NCBI RefSeq assembly: GCF_002105285.1
Contig: NZ_MUHR01000002.1
Location: 1 to 64,000, forward strand
Reading direction: 5' to 3'
DNA from: Planktotalea arctica
GTDB taxonomy: Bacteria > Pseudomonadota > Alphaproteobacteria > Rhodobacterales > Rhodobacteraceae
Length of the DNA: 64,000 nt
The notes under the pieces were generated by a model. That model ran no database searches and was not told the DNA's origin. It saw nothing but the letters and a program-made list of their open reading frames with translations. Shown piece by piece: positions 1 through 8,091 of the stretch (the stretch's first letter is position 1; the number at the start of each line of letters is the position of its first letter). The position numbers and the translations under genes are program-made.

Positions 1-274
1 GGAATTAGTGAAACCCGCACATACCGACGCGCGCGCCAAGACGTTTGGGATCTGCGGTAATACCGGTTCTTGCAGCTGTTGTACGCGGTGCGCTAATGGT
101 CGCGCTTGCTGCACGCGGCCACATGCCCGCCGAGCGCCTCTGTTCGGCAGGCTTCAATTGCCGACACCACTTTGAGCTGGGACAGGCTGACATATCCCTT
201 ATTGGCCTGCCGCCACGCAGGGCCGTGCTTGTGGAGTAGATCGGCAATCTCCAGCTTTGCTCTAGCCAACTGGC
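1..274 (-). pseudogene. IS91-family transposase, N-terminal remnant (partial, decayed)
   Basis: Read on the minus strand, the frame running from about 274 to the window edge gives residues typical of the start of IS91-type (Y1 HUH) transposases: ..KHGPAWRQANKGYVSLSQL, then KVVSAIEACRTEALGGHVAA, then NSCKN. This is the N-terminal zinc-binding segment. It is clearly decayed. An in-frame TAG lies at 93-95, and three of the usual zinc-ligand cysteines are gone: the C-x-x-CGH motif reads CSKRDH, and the NRHCPKC motif reads NRYYRRS. The catalytic part would lie beyond the window. It belongs with the integrase tail just upstream. Confidence 0.8.
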
Positions 275-280
275 CGGGGC

Positions 281-403
281 TTATCCCGGTCGCTGATGTA
301 GGTTCTCGATGTTCAGCTTTTTAAGCGCTTCAAACGGGCTGGGCGTATCCCGAATGGATTTGGTGGCGACATGGCAGCACAGAATTTCACGCTGATGCAG
401 CAT
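281..403 (-). pseudogene. Tyrosine recombinase (integrase) C-terminal remnant
   Basis: A minus-strand frame ending in TAA at 281-283 reads ..CHVATKSIRDTPSPFEALKK.., which resembles the extreme C-terminus of tyrosine integrases (tyrosine in YTHVA.., followed by a short SPL-type tail). The expected YTHV tyrosine reads CHV here, so the nucleophile is lost and the sequence upstream of about 403 fades into noise. Integrase genes commonly sit directly upstream of IS91-type transposases, which fits the neighbouring remnant. Only about 40 residues can be aligned by eye, so the family call is tentative. Confidence 0.5.
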
Positions 404-622
404 TTTCCACGCTGCGAGTGCATGCCGCGAGAAAACCAAATTCAGGTTCTGGGCTCGTGTGACCCTTTAACTGCACAATACGCGAACGGCTGATTAGGAT
501 CATGACGCAGTAAATCAAAACCTTCGTTTGCAGCGCGATTGAAAAACGCGCTTTTTTCAGCTGCCAAAACCGCCATTCAAAACGTTAGACATCGTTGGAG
601 TGTTTCTGCGCGCGTGCGAATC

Positions 623-650
623 CTGCCCGAACCCCAATAGATTCGGGCAG
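623..650 (-). terminator. Hairpin downstream of the RTX gene
   Basis: A perfect 9-bp inverted repeat, CTGCCCGAA / TTCGGGCAG, with a 10-nt loop lies 12 bases beyond the stop codon of the RTX gene. It is followed by no T-run on the minus strand, so it may be a weak terminator or an mRNA 3' end stabiliser. Confidence 0.5.
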
Positions 651-661
651 AGGAGGGCCGC

Positions 662-3600
662 CTAGAATGTGAAGTCGGCCTCGTCCAGCGCTTCTTCGCT
701 TTGGATGATCATGCGGAGCTGATCGTCCTCGCCGTCTATGTCAAAGCTCAGCGTCGATGTGCCGTCGCCCGCAAGCAGGAAATCCACCAGATCGCTGAAC
801 TCCTCGACTTCGGTGATTGCGCTTAGATCGATCAGATCCGCGCCCTTGGTGAAATCGGTGACATCGATCGTGCCTGCCTGTGCGCCGCCGAGGGCGAAAG
901 TATCATTGCCCTCGCCGCCGGTCAGCGTGTCGTCGCCGCCGCCGCCGATCAGCGTGTCATCCCCCGCGCCGCCATTCAGCGCGTTGTCATCCAGGCTACC
1001 GGTGAGCATATCATTGCCCGAGCCTGCATTGATGTTCTCCACCCCGAAGCTGGTGTTGCCCTGATCATCGGTGCCCTCTGCAAGGTTGATCGCAAAGGAT
1101 GTGGCGTCTTCGGTGGTGCCGGCGATCTGATAGGTGTCGATGCCGTTGCCGCCGAAATAGCTATTCATGCCGGCGTTGGCGATAAAGACGTCATCACCGT
1201 TGCCGCCATTGTGGAAATCATCGCCGCCCGCGCCGTTGAGCGTGTCGTTGCCATCATTGCCTTGCAGCTGGTTGTTGGCACTGTTGCCGAAGATGTTGTC
1301 GTCCCCTGCGCCCGTGTTGACGTTCTCGATATTGGTGTAGCTGTTGCCATATTGATCCTGCCCGACGGCCAGGTCGATGTTGTAATCCGCATCGCCGGCA
1401 GCAGAGCCGCCGATATCCACCGTGTCCACGCCCTCCCCGCCATCATAGGTGTCGACGCCGAAGCTGCCAAAGAGCACATCATCGCCGGCGCCGCCGCTCA
1501 GCATGTCGTTGCCAAGCCCGCCCGCAAGTGAATCGTCGCCCGCGCCGCCGTTTACGACATCATTGCCAACGCCGCCGTCCAGAATATTGGACCCCGAAGT
1601 GCCCGTGAGCGTGTCATCGCCCCAGCCACCGTTGACGTGTTCGATACCGCTGTAGGTGTTGCCCTGATTGTCGGTGCCCGTGCTCAGATCGACGTTATAG
1701 GACGTCTGATAGTCGTCCGAGGCATCGATATCGTAGGTGTCCACGCCATCGCCGCCGTTGAATGTGTCATTGCCTGCACCCGCGATGAAGAGATCATCAC
1801 CCGCGCCGCCATTGTGCACATCATCGCCTGCGCCGCCGTTCAGCACATCGCCCCCAAGGCCGCCGCTGAGCGTGTCATCGCCGCCGCGCCCGAGCAGAAC
1901 ATTCGCGCCGTCGTCGCCGCTCAGCGCATCATCGCCCGCGCCGCCATCAATATTCTCGATGCCCGCGTAGGTGTTGCCGTATTGATCCGAGCCAGCGGCA
2001 AGGTCGATGTTGAAGGCAAGGTCCTGCACGGTGGAGCTGTTGATGATGACCGCATCATCACCCGCGCCGCCGTCGAAGACGTTGACGCCCGCGCTTGCGA
2101 TCAGAATATCATCACCCTCGGCACCGATATGGGTATCGTTGCCGGTGCCTCCGAGCAGCACGTCCTCGCCTGCAAGGCCGAGCAGCAGGTCATTGCCTGC
2201 GCCGCCGCTGAGCAGGTTGTCACCGGCCGTGCCGGTGATCGTATCATCGCCCGCGCCGCCAAGCACGTTCTCGATATCGATCAGTGTGGTTGCGCCCGCC
2301 GTGCCTGCACCCAGATCGACGTTGAAGGCGGCGGCGTTCACTGCCGAATTGTCCACATCGAACGTGTCCGTACCCGCGCCGCCATCGAGCGTGTCGGAGC
2401 CCGCGCTTGCCACCATGATATCGTTGCCGGCATCGCCGATCACAAGATCATCGCCGCCCGCACCGCCAAGCGTGTCGTCATCGCTTGTACCTGTGATCGT
2501 CTCGTCAACCTCGGTTCCCGCGATCAGAATGCCGGGAACGCCCTCGGGCTCGGGGATGGGTGTGGGGCGCGTAGGAAGATCGGGGGAGTCCAGAATGTCC
2601 GTGGTCAGATCTGGGCGCAGCTCGAGAGAGGCCGCATCGGGCGAGGCGCTGATCAGGCTTACGTTGTCCACGAAGGGGCCGGAGCCGTCGCTTTCGCTTG
2701 AAATTTCACGAAATTCCAGACGGTCCAGCCCACCGCTGCCGGTGACGGTATAGGTGTAGCTCGACCATTCCTCGCTGCTTGCTGGAGTGACCGTGTCGAT
2801 CAATTCGCCGCGATAGTAGACTTCGATGCTCTCGGATTCGCCAAAACGCTGCGCGCCCGAAAAGCTTAGCTCCATGGCATCATCTTCGAGCGTGAGAACG
2901 TCCTGATAGAGCGTGTCCTGCGGGCCGTCCGCGCCGCGATCAATCTGAACGAAATTACCGGCATCGGGGGTGTTGACCCCGAAAAAGCCGTCGCCCCAGA
3001 CATCCGCGCTGCCGCCTGCGGTGTTCCAGCCCTCGACCGTGCCATTGTAGCTATTGGCTTCGGCTGCGACGCCGCCATCGAGCATCCCGTTGTTCAAAAG
3101 CTGTGTGCCCATAAGGGGTGGGGTGACTGGATCAACGGGGTCCACCGGATCGATCGGGTCCACCGGATCAACGGGGTCCACCGGATCGATCGGGTCCACC
3201 GGATCAACTGGGTCTACGGGATCAACTGGCCCGCCGTCGCCCGGAAGAACCGTGACGCTTGCGATATTCAGATCAAACGAGCCATCGGTATTCGTGCTTA
3301 GTGTGCCGGGCACAGTGGTGATGCTGCCATCGGGCGCTGTCGCGATCAGTGAAAATTCGTATATTCCATTGTCATCGTCGTCCCAGTTGTCACCAAGATC
3401 AGGGGTGAACCAGTCGTTCAAACTGATTGCTCCGCTGGTTTCGTCCACCGCAAAAATCACCGCATCGGGACCCGTTACACTGAACACGCTGCCAAAGGGC
3501 ACGGGATCAGGGTCGGGGGCAGGGGGGTCAGGCAGAACGACGACGTCCGGCGTGTCCCAGACTTGCGTACCGTCCGGATTGACGGTCAAGCTGCTTGGGG

Positions 3601-4030
3601 TGTTCGTGACGCTGCCATCGGGGGCGATTGCGGTGACGGTGAATTCGTAAACGCCGTTTTCGTCCACGTCCCAATTGTCGCCTGCGTCTGGAGTGAACCA
3701 GTCTTTCAACGTCACTTCGCCGGTATAGGCGTTGATGTCAAACATCACGGTATCGGAGCCAGAGATGCTGAACTCAGTCAAAATCGGGGCTGCGCCGGCT
3801 TCGACAAAGACCGCATCGTTTGGGGTTACGCGGAATTCCAGATCGGTGCCGCCATCGGCAGGATCAACCGCCTCTGTGTCGATCAAAGTCAGCTCGTAGG
3901 TGTTGTCCTCATTCACGTCCCAGGCATCATTGAAATCTGGAATGAACCAAGTTTTGGGAGAAACCGAACCATCGATAGGATCGACGTCGAACAGAAAGGC
4001 ATCAGGGCCTTGAAGGATGAAATTTGGCAC
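662..4030 (-). CDS. Giant RTX (haemolysin-type calcium-binding) secreted protein
   Basis: 1122 residues, very acidic, no signal peptide. Residues 3-260 hold three cadherin-like units (about 3-50, 86-140, 183-240), each with a D-W-F-x-P-D and Y-E-[FL] core. A V/I-D-P repeat linker follows at 268-302. Residues 308-462 resemble a jelly-roll, galactose-binding type domain ([22 protein letters not shown]). Residues 505-1060 hold glycine-rich RTX nonapeptides (GGxGxDxUx) arranged in five units of about 100 residues, each with an [FY]N[IV]DL..G and IEN[VI] segment. The C-terminus ([12 protein letters not shown].., ending DEADFTF) is a typical type I secretion signal. It is probably exported by a T1SS encoded elsewhere, folds with calcium outside the cell, and acts as an adhesin or matrix protein. 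No catalytic domain is visible. Confidence 0.9.
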   Translation of the reverse strand: MPNFILQGPDAFLFDVDPIDGSVSPKTWFIPDFNDAWDVNEDNTYELTLIDTEAVDPADGGTDLEFRVTPNDAVFVEAGAAPILTEFSISGSDTVMFDINAYTGEVTLKDWFTPDAGDNWDVDENGVYEFTVTAIAPDGSVTNTPSSLTVNPDGTQVWDTPDVVVLPDPPAPDPDPVPFGSVFSVTGPDAVIFAVDETSGAISLNDWFTPDLGDNWDDDDNGIYEFSLIATAPDGSITTVPGTLSTNTDGSFDLNIASVTVLPGDGGPVDPVDPVDPVDPIDPVDPVDPVDPIDPVDPVDPVTPPLMGTQLLNNGMLDGGVAAEANSYNGTVEGWNTAGGSADVWGDGFFGVNTPDAGNFVQIDRGADGPQDTLYQDVLTLEDDAMELSFSGAQRFGESESIEVYYRGELIDTVTPASSEEWSSYTYTVTGSGGLDRLEFREISSESDGSGPFVDNVSLISASPDAASLELRPDLTTDILDSPDLPTRPTPIPEPEGVPGILIAGTEVDETITGTSDDDTLGGAGGDDLVIGDAGNDIMVASAGSDTLDGGAGTDTFDVDNSAVNAAAFNVDLGAGTAGATTLIDIENVLGGAGDDTITGTAGDNLLSGGAGNDLLLGLAGEDVLLGGTGNDTHIGAEGDDILIASAGVNVFDGGAGDDAVIINSSTVQDLAFNIDLAAGSDQYGNTYAGIENIDGGAGDDALSGDDGANVLLGRGGDDTLSGGLGGDVLNGGAGDDVHNGGAGDDLFIAGAGNDTFNGGDGVDTYDIDASDDYQTSYNVDLSTGTDNQGNTYSGIEHVNGGWGDDTLTGTSGSNILDGGVGNDVVNGGAGDDSLAGGLGNDMLSGGAGDDVLFGSFGVDTYDGGEGVDTVDIGGSAAGDADYNIDLAVGQDQYGNSYTNIENVNTGAGDDNIFGNSANNQLQGNDGNDTLNGAGGDDFHNGGNGDDVFIANAGMNSYFGGNGIDTYQIAGTTEDATSFAINLAEGTDDQGNTSFGVENINAGSGNDMLTGSLDDNALNGGAGDDTLIGGGGDDTLTGGEGNDTFALGGAQAGTIDVTDFTKGADLIDLSAITEVEEFSDLVDFLLAGDGTSTLSFDIDGEDDQLRMIIQSEEALDEADFTF
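3125..3229. repeat. In-frame tandem repeat coding for V/I-D-P linker
   Basis: A short tandem repeat with a 9- or 18-base period (variants of GGATCAACGGGGTCCACC) codes for about 11 V/I-D-P triplets in the RTX protein. Such arrays change length by replication slippage without breaking the frame, and here they separate the cadherin-like part from the jelly-roll domain. Confidence 0.85.
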
Positions 4031-4802
4031 TTGTTAGAACTCCCGGTTCGGTTTTGTAGCGGCGCTTTGAAGCGGGCTACGTTCAATAAATTTTATCCGG
4101 AGCGAGGACAATTCGCGCAACAGATGGCAATGAAATGGGGTGACGCCGCTTGTTTGCCGCCCGCACCACACGCGTTTGGCAAGGTATTTTGCAGCACATG
4201 CAGCAAAGCAGCACGCAGGCCACCATGACGTCAGACCGTGCCGGGAAAGATTGCCCCCCGCCCCCGCACGTCAAACTTTACGATACGATTAGTTGACATA
4301 ATTTTGACACATAAAACTCATAAACTCACTGTTTCAAAATATGGTATAATACCGTTATTTTTCGGAAAACTAAAGAGATTTGCAAGGCGGGCCGAACAGC
4401 AGCCGCAAAATGCTTGACTAAATTGATCAGCTCAGACCGGTTGAACGCCTTGTTTCCAATATGTTTTCCGGCATTTTCCCGCACGGAAAAGTCAGATTTT
4501 CCCATGGCTGAAGGTTACTCAAAACCTGACATCGCTATGGGGGGTCGGCGTGGGGTGGAAAAGTGGCGGAACCGCACGCAGCCGTTCTGGTTATCTAATT
4601 CCCGAGGACCTGTATGTACAGGTGGGCGCCAGGTAAGTGGACCAGGGTCCAAACAGAGCCAGCTCCCTAGGGATTGCTTAAGGCCACTGGAATTCAACCG
4701 ACAAACGAGAAGGGCAGAAACCGCCATTGATTAACCTAGGGTGCTATCCGCTTCGGCGCAAGGGGCACGCGTGAATGACGCGTGTTTTCTGCCCTTGCTT
4801 TT
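4031..4802. other. Gene-free region between RTX gene and mmcB
   Basis: No convincing gene is present. About 4275-4375 is markedly AT-rich for this genome and probably holds the RTX promoter. On the minus strand TTGAAA and TTATGT spaced 17 bases apart (about 4311-4339) are a weak candidate. Between 4570 and 4790 there are short perfect inverted repeats: CCTGTA-TG-TACAGG (4609-4622), GGACC-AG-GGTCC (4639-4650), TCCCTAGGGA (4664-4673) and CACGCGT-GAATG-ACGCGTG (4767-4785). AGTGG (4636-4640) can also pair with CCACT (4684-4688), enclosing two of them. This could be a structured RNA or operators. I do not recognise a family. Confidence 0.5.
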
Positions 4803-4817
4803 GTTCTCACTTTGTTC
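4803..4817 (+). promoter_or_regulatory. LexA (SOS) box of mmcB
   Basis: GTTC-TCACTTT-GTTC matches the alphaproteobacterial LexA operator GTTC-N7-GTTC exactly and ends 13 bases before the mmcB start codon. mmcB is a known SOS-induced gene in Caulobacter, so the site and the gene support each other. Confidence 0.85.
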
Positions 4818-4830
4818 ATATTTTGCGGCT

Positions 4831-5295
4831 ATGGATGATTTCGCAGTGCGCGCCAATGTTGAAATGATGCCGGGTCAATTACTGGCGCGCGGCGTGTGCC
4901 GCTACATGGCCAGTCAGGGCTTTGTGTGCATTGAGGAGTTCGTGCCTGCGCGCGGGCTTAGGGTTGATGTGCTTGCGCTTGGTCCCAAGGGAGAGCTGTG
5001 GGTGATTGAATGTAAATCGGGCAAGGCCGATTTTCAGTCTGACAAGAAATGGGAGGGCTATCTGGAATGGTGTGATCGGTATTTCTGGGCTGTGGATGCA
5101 GATTTTCCGACCGATCTTTTGCCGGAGGGTACGGGGCTGATTGTAGGCGACGCCTATGACGCCGAAGTGGTCCGCATGGCGCCGGAGGTGAAACTCGCAG
5201 CGGCGCGGCGCAAGGTTATCATCCAGAAATTCGCAATGAACGCCGCACGCCGCTTGCAAGCCTTGCGCGACCCTATGGGACGGGTTTGGGGGTAA
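4831..5295 (+). CDS. mmcB: MmcB family DNA repair protein
   Basis: 154 residues, the usual length of MmcB (mitomycin C resistance, SOS-regulated in Caulobacter). The core RVDVLALGPKGELWVIECK followed by SGKADFQSDKKWEGYLEWCD has the D..ECK arrangement of PD-(D/E)xK nuclease folds, so a nuclease-like role in repair of crosslinked DNA is likely, though not proven for this family. The ATG at 4831 was chosen because the LexA box lies immediately upstream; the in-frame GTG at 4741 would put the operator inside the gene. Transcribed alone or with the small gene that follows at 5324. Confidence 0.9.
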   Translation: MDDFAVRANVEMMPGQLLARGVCRYMASQGFVCIEEFVPARGLRVDVLALGPKGELWVIECKSGKADFQSDKKWEGYLEWCDRYFWAVDADFPTDLLPEGTGLIVGDAYDAEVVRMAPEVKLAAARRKVIIQKFAMNAARRLQALRDPMGRVWG

Positions 5296-5323
5296 AGGGC
5301 TACCTGAACAAGGAACGCAGACA

Positions 5324-5509
5324 ATGATGGTTAAATTTTATTACCCGAACGGTGATTGGTGTTATCGCGCGATCCAGACGGTGCATGCGGTCTTTCACGA
5401 TCCGGACGGCAAGTTGATCGCGCGCACTGAAAAAGGCGATCGCAGCGGATACTACGAAATCGAAATTTCCGAGTTTGAACTGATTGGCCCGGGCGAGCGA
5501 CACAAATAG
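5324..5509 (+). CDS. Small hypothetical protein, 61 residues
   Basis: Unrecognised. It starts 28 bases after mmcB and has AAGGA about 10 bases upstream of the ATG, so translation is plausible. The sequence (MMVKFYYPNGDWCYRAIQT.., then HDPDGKLIARTEKGDRSGYY) looks like a small beta-rich soluble domain with no signal peptide or membrane segment. It may be cotranscribed with mmcB and hence SOS-linked, but no function can be given. It converges with the gene at 5534. Confidence 0.6.
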   Translation: MMVKFYYPNGDWCYRAIQTVHAVFHDPDGKLIARTEKGDRSGYYEIEISEFELIGPGERHK

Positions 5510-5533
5510 AGCAGGCTGCGCTTCACTGGGCCC

Positions 5534-5725
5534 CTACTTGCGCCCCATGTTGCGCGCGCGCGATGCGGCAGCGCGAATTTCTTCCGCGATTTCTTCGGCT
5601 TCCTCAGGATCGAAGTCCATCGGGATTTCGATGCCGTCGCCTTCGATGAAAATACGCACCATGCCCGCGTCGGTCGGACCGATCTGCATGTTGGCTTCGA
5701 CATCACGTTCTGTATTAATGCCCAT
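5534..5725 (-). CDS. Small acidic conserved protein, 63 residues
   Basis: A soluble acidic protein (MGINTERDVEANMQIGPTD.. followed by a D/E-rich helix DFDPEEAEEIAEEIRAAASR). AAGGA lies 7 bases before the ATG. Proteins of this shape are common small hypotheticals in Rhodobacterales, possibly a DUF6324-type family, but I cannot confirm the family number. It forms a single-gene unit whose 3' end faces the gene at 5324. Function unknown. Confidence 0.7.
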   Translation of the reverse strand: MGINTERDVEANMQIGPTDAGMVRIFIEGDGIEIPMDFDPEEAEEIAEEIRAAASRARNMGRK

Positions 5726-6093
5726 TCTTGCGTCCTTTCAAATCTGCCTGTTCGGGCTACTGAAAATTCCCTTGCTGTGCAAGCCTTCGCCCGTGTTACT
5801 GCTCTTATGAAAGACTTTGCAATCAAGCCCTACCGTGCAGAAGACCGCAGGTGACGAGGCGATCGCGAAGTTGCGTCTGTTCCTGTTGTTGCCAAGCACG
5901 GATGAACCTTTGGGCCCATGGGCGCTACAAAGCCGCCTGCGTGCTTTACGCGCGGATCGGCTGGAATTGGACAGCTTGCAAAGTGGTCACATCATTCGGT
6001 GTCGAACTGCTCGAGCAACAATGGGAAATCACGCTTTGAGGCCGGGAAAAGGTCTTGCAATCATTTTGCTCAAAAGCTAATCAGCCCACGTGT
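5726..6093. other. Region without a confirmed gene upstream of tRNA-His
   Basis: Two overlapping plus-strand frames (5817-6080 and 5851-6039) are open but lack a good ribosome binding site and neither gives a protein I recognise. One contains a fairly protein-like stretch (..YARIGWNWTACKVVTSFGVE), so a decayed gene cannot be excluded. The start of the small gene at 5725 and the tRNA promoter must also lie here. Confidence 0.4.
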
Positions 6094-6170
6094 GCCGCCT
6101 TAGCTCAGTTGGTTAGAGCACTGGTTTGTGGAACCAGGGGTCCCCCGTTCAAGCCGGGGAGGCGGTACCA
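6094..6170 (+). tRNA. tRNA-His (GTG), alphaproteobacterial type with A73 and no encoded G-1
   Basis: A complete cloverleaf: acceptor GCCGCCT/AGGCGGT (first pair G-U), D arm GCTC/GAGC, anticodon stem CTGGT/ACCAG with loop TTGTGGA (anticodon GTG), T arm CCCCG-TTCAAGC-CGGGG, and an encoded CCA. The discriminator is A73 and the base before position 1 is T, so the usual G-1:C73 identity pair is absent. This is the known divergent histidine tRNA of one group of alphaproteobacteria. Confidence 0.95.
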
Positions 6171-6199
6171 TCAAAAATCCCTCTTCGGTATTTAGCGCG

Positions 6200-6463
6200 T
6201 CAAAATCTGATCGTGTACAAACAGCCTGCTCCTGTCGCTATGGCATCATAGCGATCCACAACGCCGCCGAACTGGCTGTCGTAGACTTCCTTGGCAAGGC
6301 CGCCGGCAAGGGCCGCCGTACAGCCTTGCAAGGGGCTGCCGGTTTGCTTGGCCACATATTTCGAAGCGGCGACGCCAGCAACGAAGTGCATGGTCTTGTC
6401 ATTCGCGCAGCCCGTCAAGGCAAGCGCGGATAAGATCGTGGCAATAATGAACTCAGGTCTCAC
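6200..6463 (-). CDS. Small YfiM-like lipoprotein
   Basis: 87 residues. The N-terminus MRPEFIIATILSALALTGCA is a signal peptide with lipobox LTGC, so the mature protein would be a lipid-anchored envelope protein starting at Cys19. The rest (DKTMHFVAGVAASKYVAKQT.., ..AGGLAKEVYDSQFGGVVDRYDAIATGAG) resembles YfiM-type lipoproteins, with the H-F and K-E-x-Y-D motifs. A CtrA-type box lies about 140 bases upstream (6601-6616). Function is unknown in the family. Confidence is high that it is a gene and moderate for the family. Confidence 0.75.
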   Translation of the reverse strand: MRPEFIIATILSALALTGCANDKTMHFVAGVAASKYVAKQTGSPLQGCTAALAGGLAKEVYDSQFGGVVDRYDAIATGAGCLYTIRF

Positions 6464-6600
6464 AGGGACACTCCGATGGCCGCATCTACAGGCGATGGAA
6501 AGCTGTGAGAGGGCGGGTGCGACTTCTGCCGCAAGCCTTTAAGGATGTGTTAATGGGTGAGGTATCTTTGTGGTCAAATCAATGAACAAGTCATGAAGTG

Positions 6601-6616
6601 GTTAAGGCGGGTTTAA
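6601..6616 (-). promoter_or_regulatory. CtrA-type box upstream of the YfiM-like lipoprotein gene
   Basis: On the minus strand the sequence is TTAA-ACCCGCC-TTAAC, an exact match to TTAA-N7-TTAAC. It overlaps the stop codon of the gene at 6613 and lies about 140 bases upstream of the lipoprotein start. Confidence 0.45.
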
Positions 6617-6930
6617 TTGTCGCCAAGAATTTCAACGCGCTGGCGCAATTTTCCCGTCAATCGATCGTAGATCAGAATTTCATCGCTTTGTGTGACGATC
6701 GCATACCAGCTTTCGCCCATTGTCACCGCTTTTGCTTCGATCCCCTCAGGGAGGACCACCAATTCGGGTAGAAGCGCAGGTTTGTCATTCAAGCGGATGA
6801 CAAGCAGCGTGATTATCAGTAGAACGCCGCCAATCATCACCGCCGTCAGCACAGTCACGAGACGGCGCAGGAATCGCAATTGGGCGGGTTCTTCAATCTC
6901 TTGTTCAGGGGGCAGCATGGGCGAGTCCAT
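6613..6930 (-). CDS. Small single-pass membrane protein (DUF6476-like)
   Basis: 105 residues. After a short charged N-terminus (MDSPMLPPEQEIEEPAQLRF) there is one membrane segment (about residues 24-47, VTVLTAVMIGGVLLIITLLVI), then a periplasmic part that looks like a small beta domain (..AKAVTMGESWYAIVTQSDEILIYDR). This matches a small family found next to rluD in Rhodobacterales that I believe is DUF6476; the number is from memory. Its start codon overlaps the rluD-type gene on the other strand by 14 bases, so the two share one promoter region. Function unknown. Confidence 0.75.
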   Translation of the reverse strand: MDSPMLPPEQEIEEPAQLRFLRRLVTVLTAVMIGGVLLIITLLVIRLNDKPALLPELVVLPEGIEAKAVTMGESWYAIVTQSDEILIYDRLTGKLRQRVEILGDN

Positions 6931-7942
6931 TATATCCTTTGCGGTGCAGGAAAATCCGCCGCAGCGCCTTGATAAGGCGCTTTCGCGTGATGTGCCAGAG
7001 AGTGCGTCGCTCTCTCGCACGCGTATCGCCAAATTGCTCGAAGCGGGATCGGTCACGATCGACGGCGCGGTGCAGCATGACCCAAAGGCCAAAGTGGCAG
7101 AGGGGGCCGTGGTCGAGATCACAGTTGAAGAGGCGCGCGAGAGCCACATTGAGCCGGAGGATATTCCGCTTGATGTGATCTTCGAGGACGATGATCTGAT
7201 CGTGGTGAACAAGCCTACGGGCATGGTCGTGCACCCCGCGCCCGGCACGCCTTCGGGCACGCTGGTGAACGCGCTACTGCATCATTTTGCCGGCAAGTTG
7301 TCGGGCGTAGGTGGATCGAAACGCCCCGGCATCGTGCATAGAATTGATAAGGAAACCAGCGGCTTGCTGGTCGTGGCCAAGTCTGACAAGGCGCACCATG
7401 GCCTTGCTGCGCAATTTGCTGCCCACACTGCAGAACGCGCCTATTTGGCGGTGACGCAGGGGGTGCCCGAAGCTTCTGATCCACGTCTGCGCGGTATTCG
7501 CGGGGTCAGTTTCGAGACGGGTTCGGTGCTTAAAATCACCACGCAACTGGCGCGTCACAAACATGACCGCCAGCGTCAGGCGGTGCTGTTCGAGAACGGC
7601 CGCCACGCGGTGACGCGCGCGCGTCTGCTTGAACGCTTTGGTGATCCTGCCTGCCTTGCTTTGGTGGAATGTCGCCTTGAAACCGGCCGTACCCATCAAA
7701 TTCGCGTGCATATGGCGCATGTGGGGCATGGTTTGCTGGGCGATCCAACCTACGGTGGGCGGCGTAAATTACCGGCCAAAGCGCTTAGCGACTTGGGCTT
7801 AGAGGCTGCGAAGAGTTTTAGGCGTCAGGCGTTGCATGCAGCTTTGCTGGGGTTTGAGCACCCGGTTTCCGGCGAAATGTTGCGATTTGAAGCGCAATTG
7901 CCCGAAGATATGGAGCAATTGTTACAAAACCTGCGCAGTTAA
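6917..7942 (+). CDS. RluD/RluA-family 23S rRNA pseudouridine synthase
   Basis: 341 residues. An N-terminal S4 RNA-binding domain (about 17-75, RLDKALSRDVPE.., SRTRIAKLLEAGSVTIDG) is followed by the catalytic domain. The signature HRIDKETSGLLVVAKS places the catalytic aspartate at Asp144, and RTHQIRVHMAH is the usual C-terminal motif. RluD-type enzymes convert specific uridines of 23S rRNA helix 69; RluC-type substrates cannot be ruled out. The ATG at 6917 was chosen because of the AGGGGG ribosome binding site; longer in-frame starts would run through the divergent gene. It is followed by rpoH on the same strand, an arrangement seen in related genomes. Confidence 0.9.
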   Translation: MGESIISFAVQENPPQRLDKALSRDVPESASLSRTRIAKLLEAGSVTIDGAVQHDPKAKVAEGAVVEITVEEARESHIEPEDIPLDVIFEDDDLIVVNKPTGMVVHPAPGTPSGTLVNALLHHFAGKLSGVGGSKRPGIVHRIDKETSGLLVVAKSDKAHHGLAAQFAAHTAERAYLAVTQGVPEASDPRLRGIRGVSFETGSVLKITTQLARHKHDRQRQAVLFENGRHAVTRARLLERFGDPACLALVECRLETGRTHQIRVHMAHVGHGLLGDPTYGGRRKLPAKALSDLGLEAAKSFRRQALHAALLGFEHPVSGEMLRFEAQLPEDMEQLLQNLRS

Positions 7943-8075
7943 GGGCCTGCACAGCACATGCGCGTGATTGCGCAGTCATAAAACTGGTCAATTGCGCGCC
8001 AGAACCCCACATTTATTTCAAGCGCAGTCGAATTGGGCCCGCGAGGGCAGGTCTTGAAACCTCATACATGGCTGC

Positions 8076-8091
8076 TTAACTGAATGTTAAC
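8076..8091 (+). promoter_or_regulatory. CtrA-type box upstream of rpoH
   Basis: TTAA-CTGAATG-TTAAC matches the full CtrA consensus TTAA-N7-TTAAC with no mismatch and ends 25 bases before the rpoH start codon. A CTTGAA at 8053-8058 could be part of a promoter upstream of it, which would put the box near the transcription start. Confidence 0.55.

Noticed and set aside
1637-2701. Long plus-strand open frame (354 residues) opposite the RTX gene
   Set aside because: It is a mirror of the repetitive, GC-rich RTX codons, with repeated low-complexity residues and no ribosome binding site.
3125-3229. CRISPR-like or mobile repeat array
   Set aside because: The units are contiguous 9/18-base codon repeats inside a coding region, with no spacers.
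4550-4735. tmRNA, RNase P RNA, 6S RNA or SRP RNA
   Set aside because: Some pairing is visible, but none of the conserved cores of these RNAs is present. It is kept as a finding on structure only.
5851-6039. Possible small gene or transposase fragment upstream of tRNA-His
   Set aside because: Part of the translation looks protein-like, but it has no ribosome binding site, a poor N-terminus and no family that I can name.
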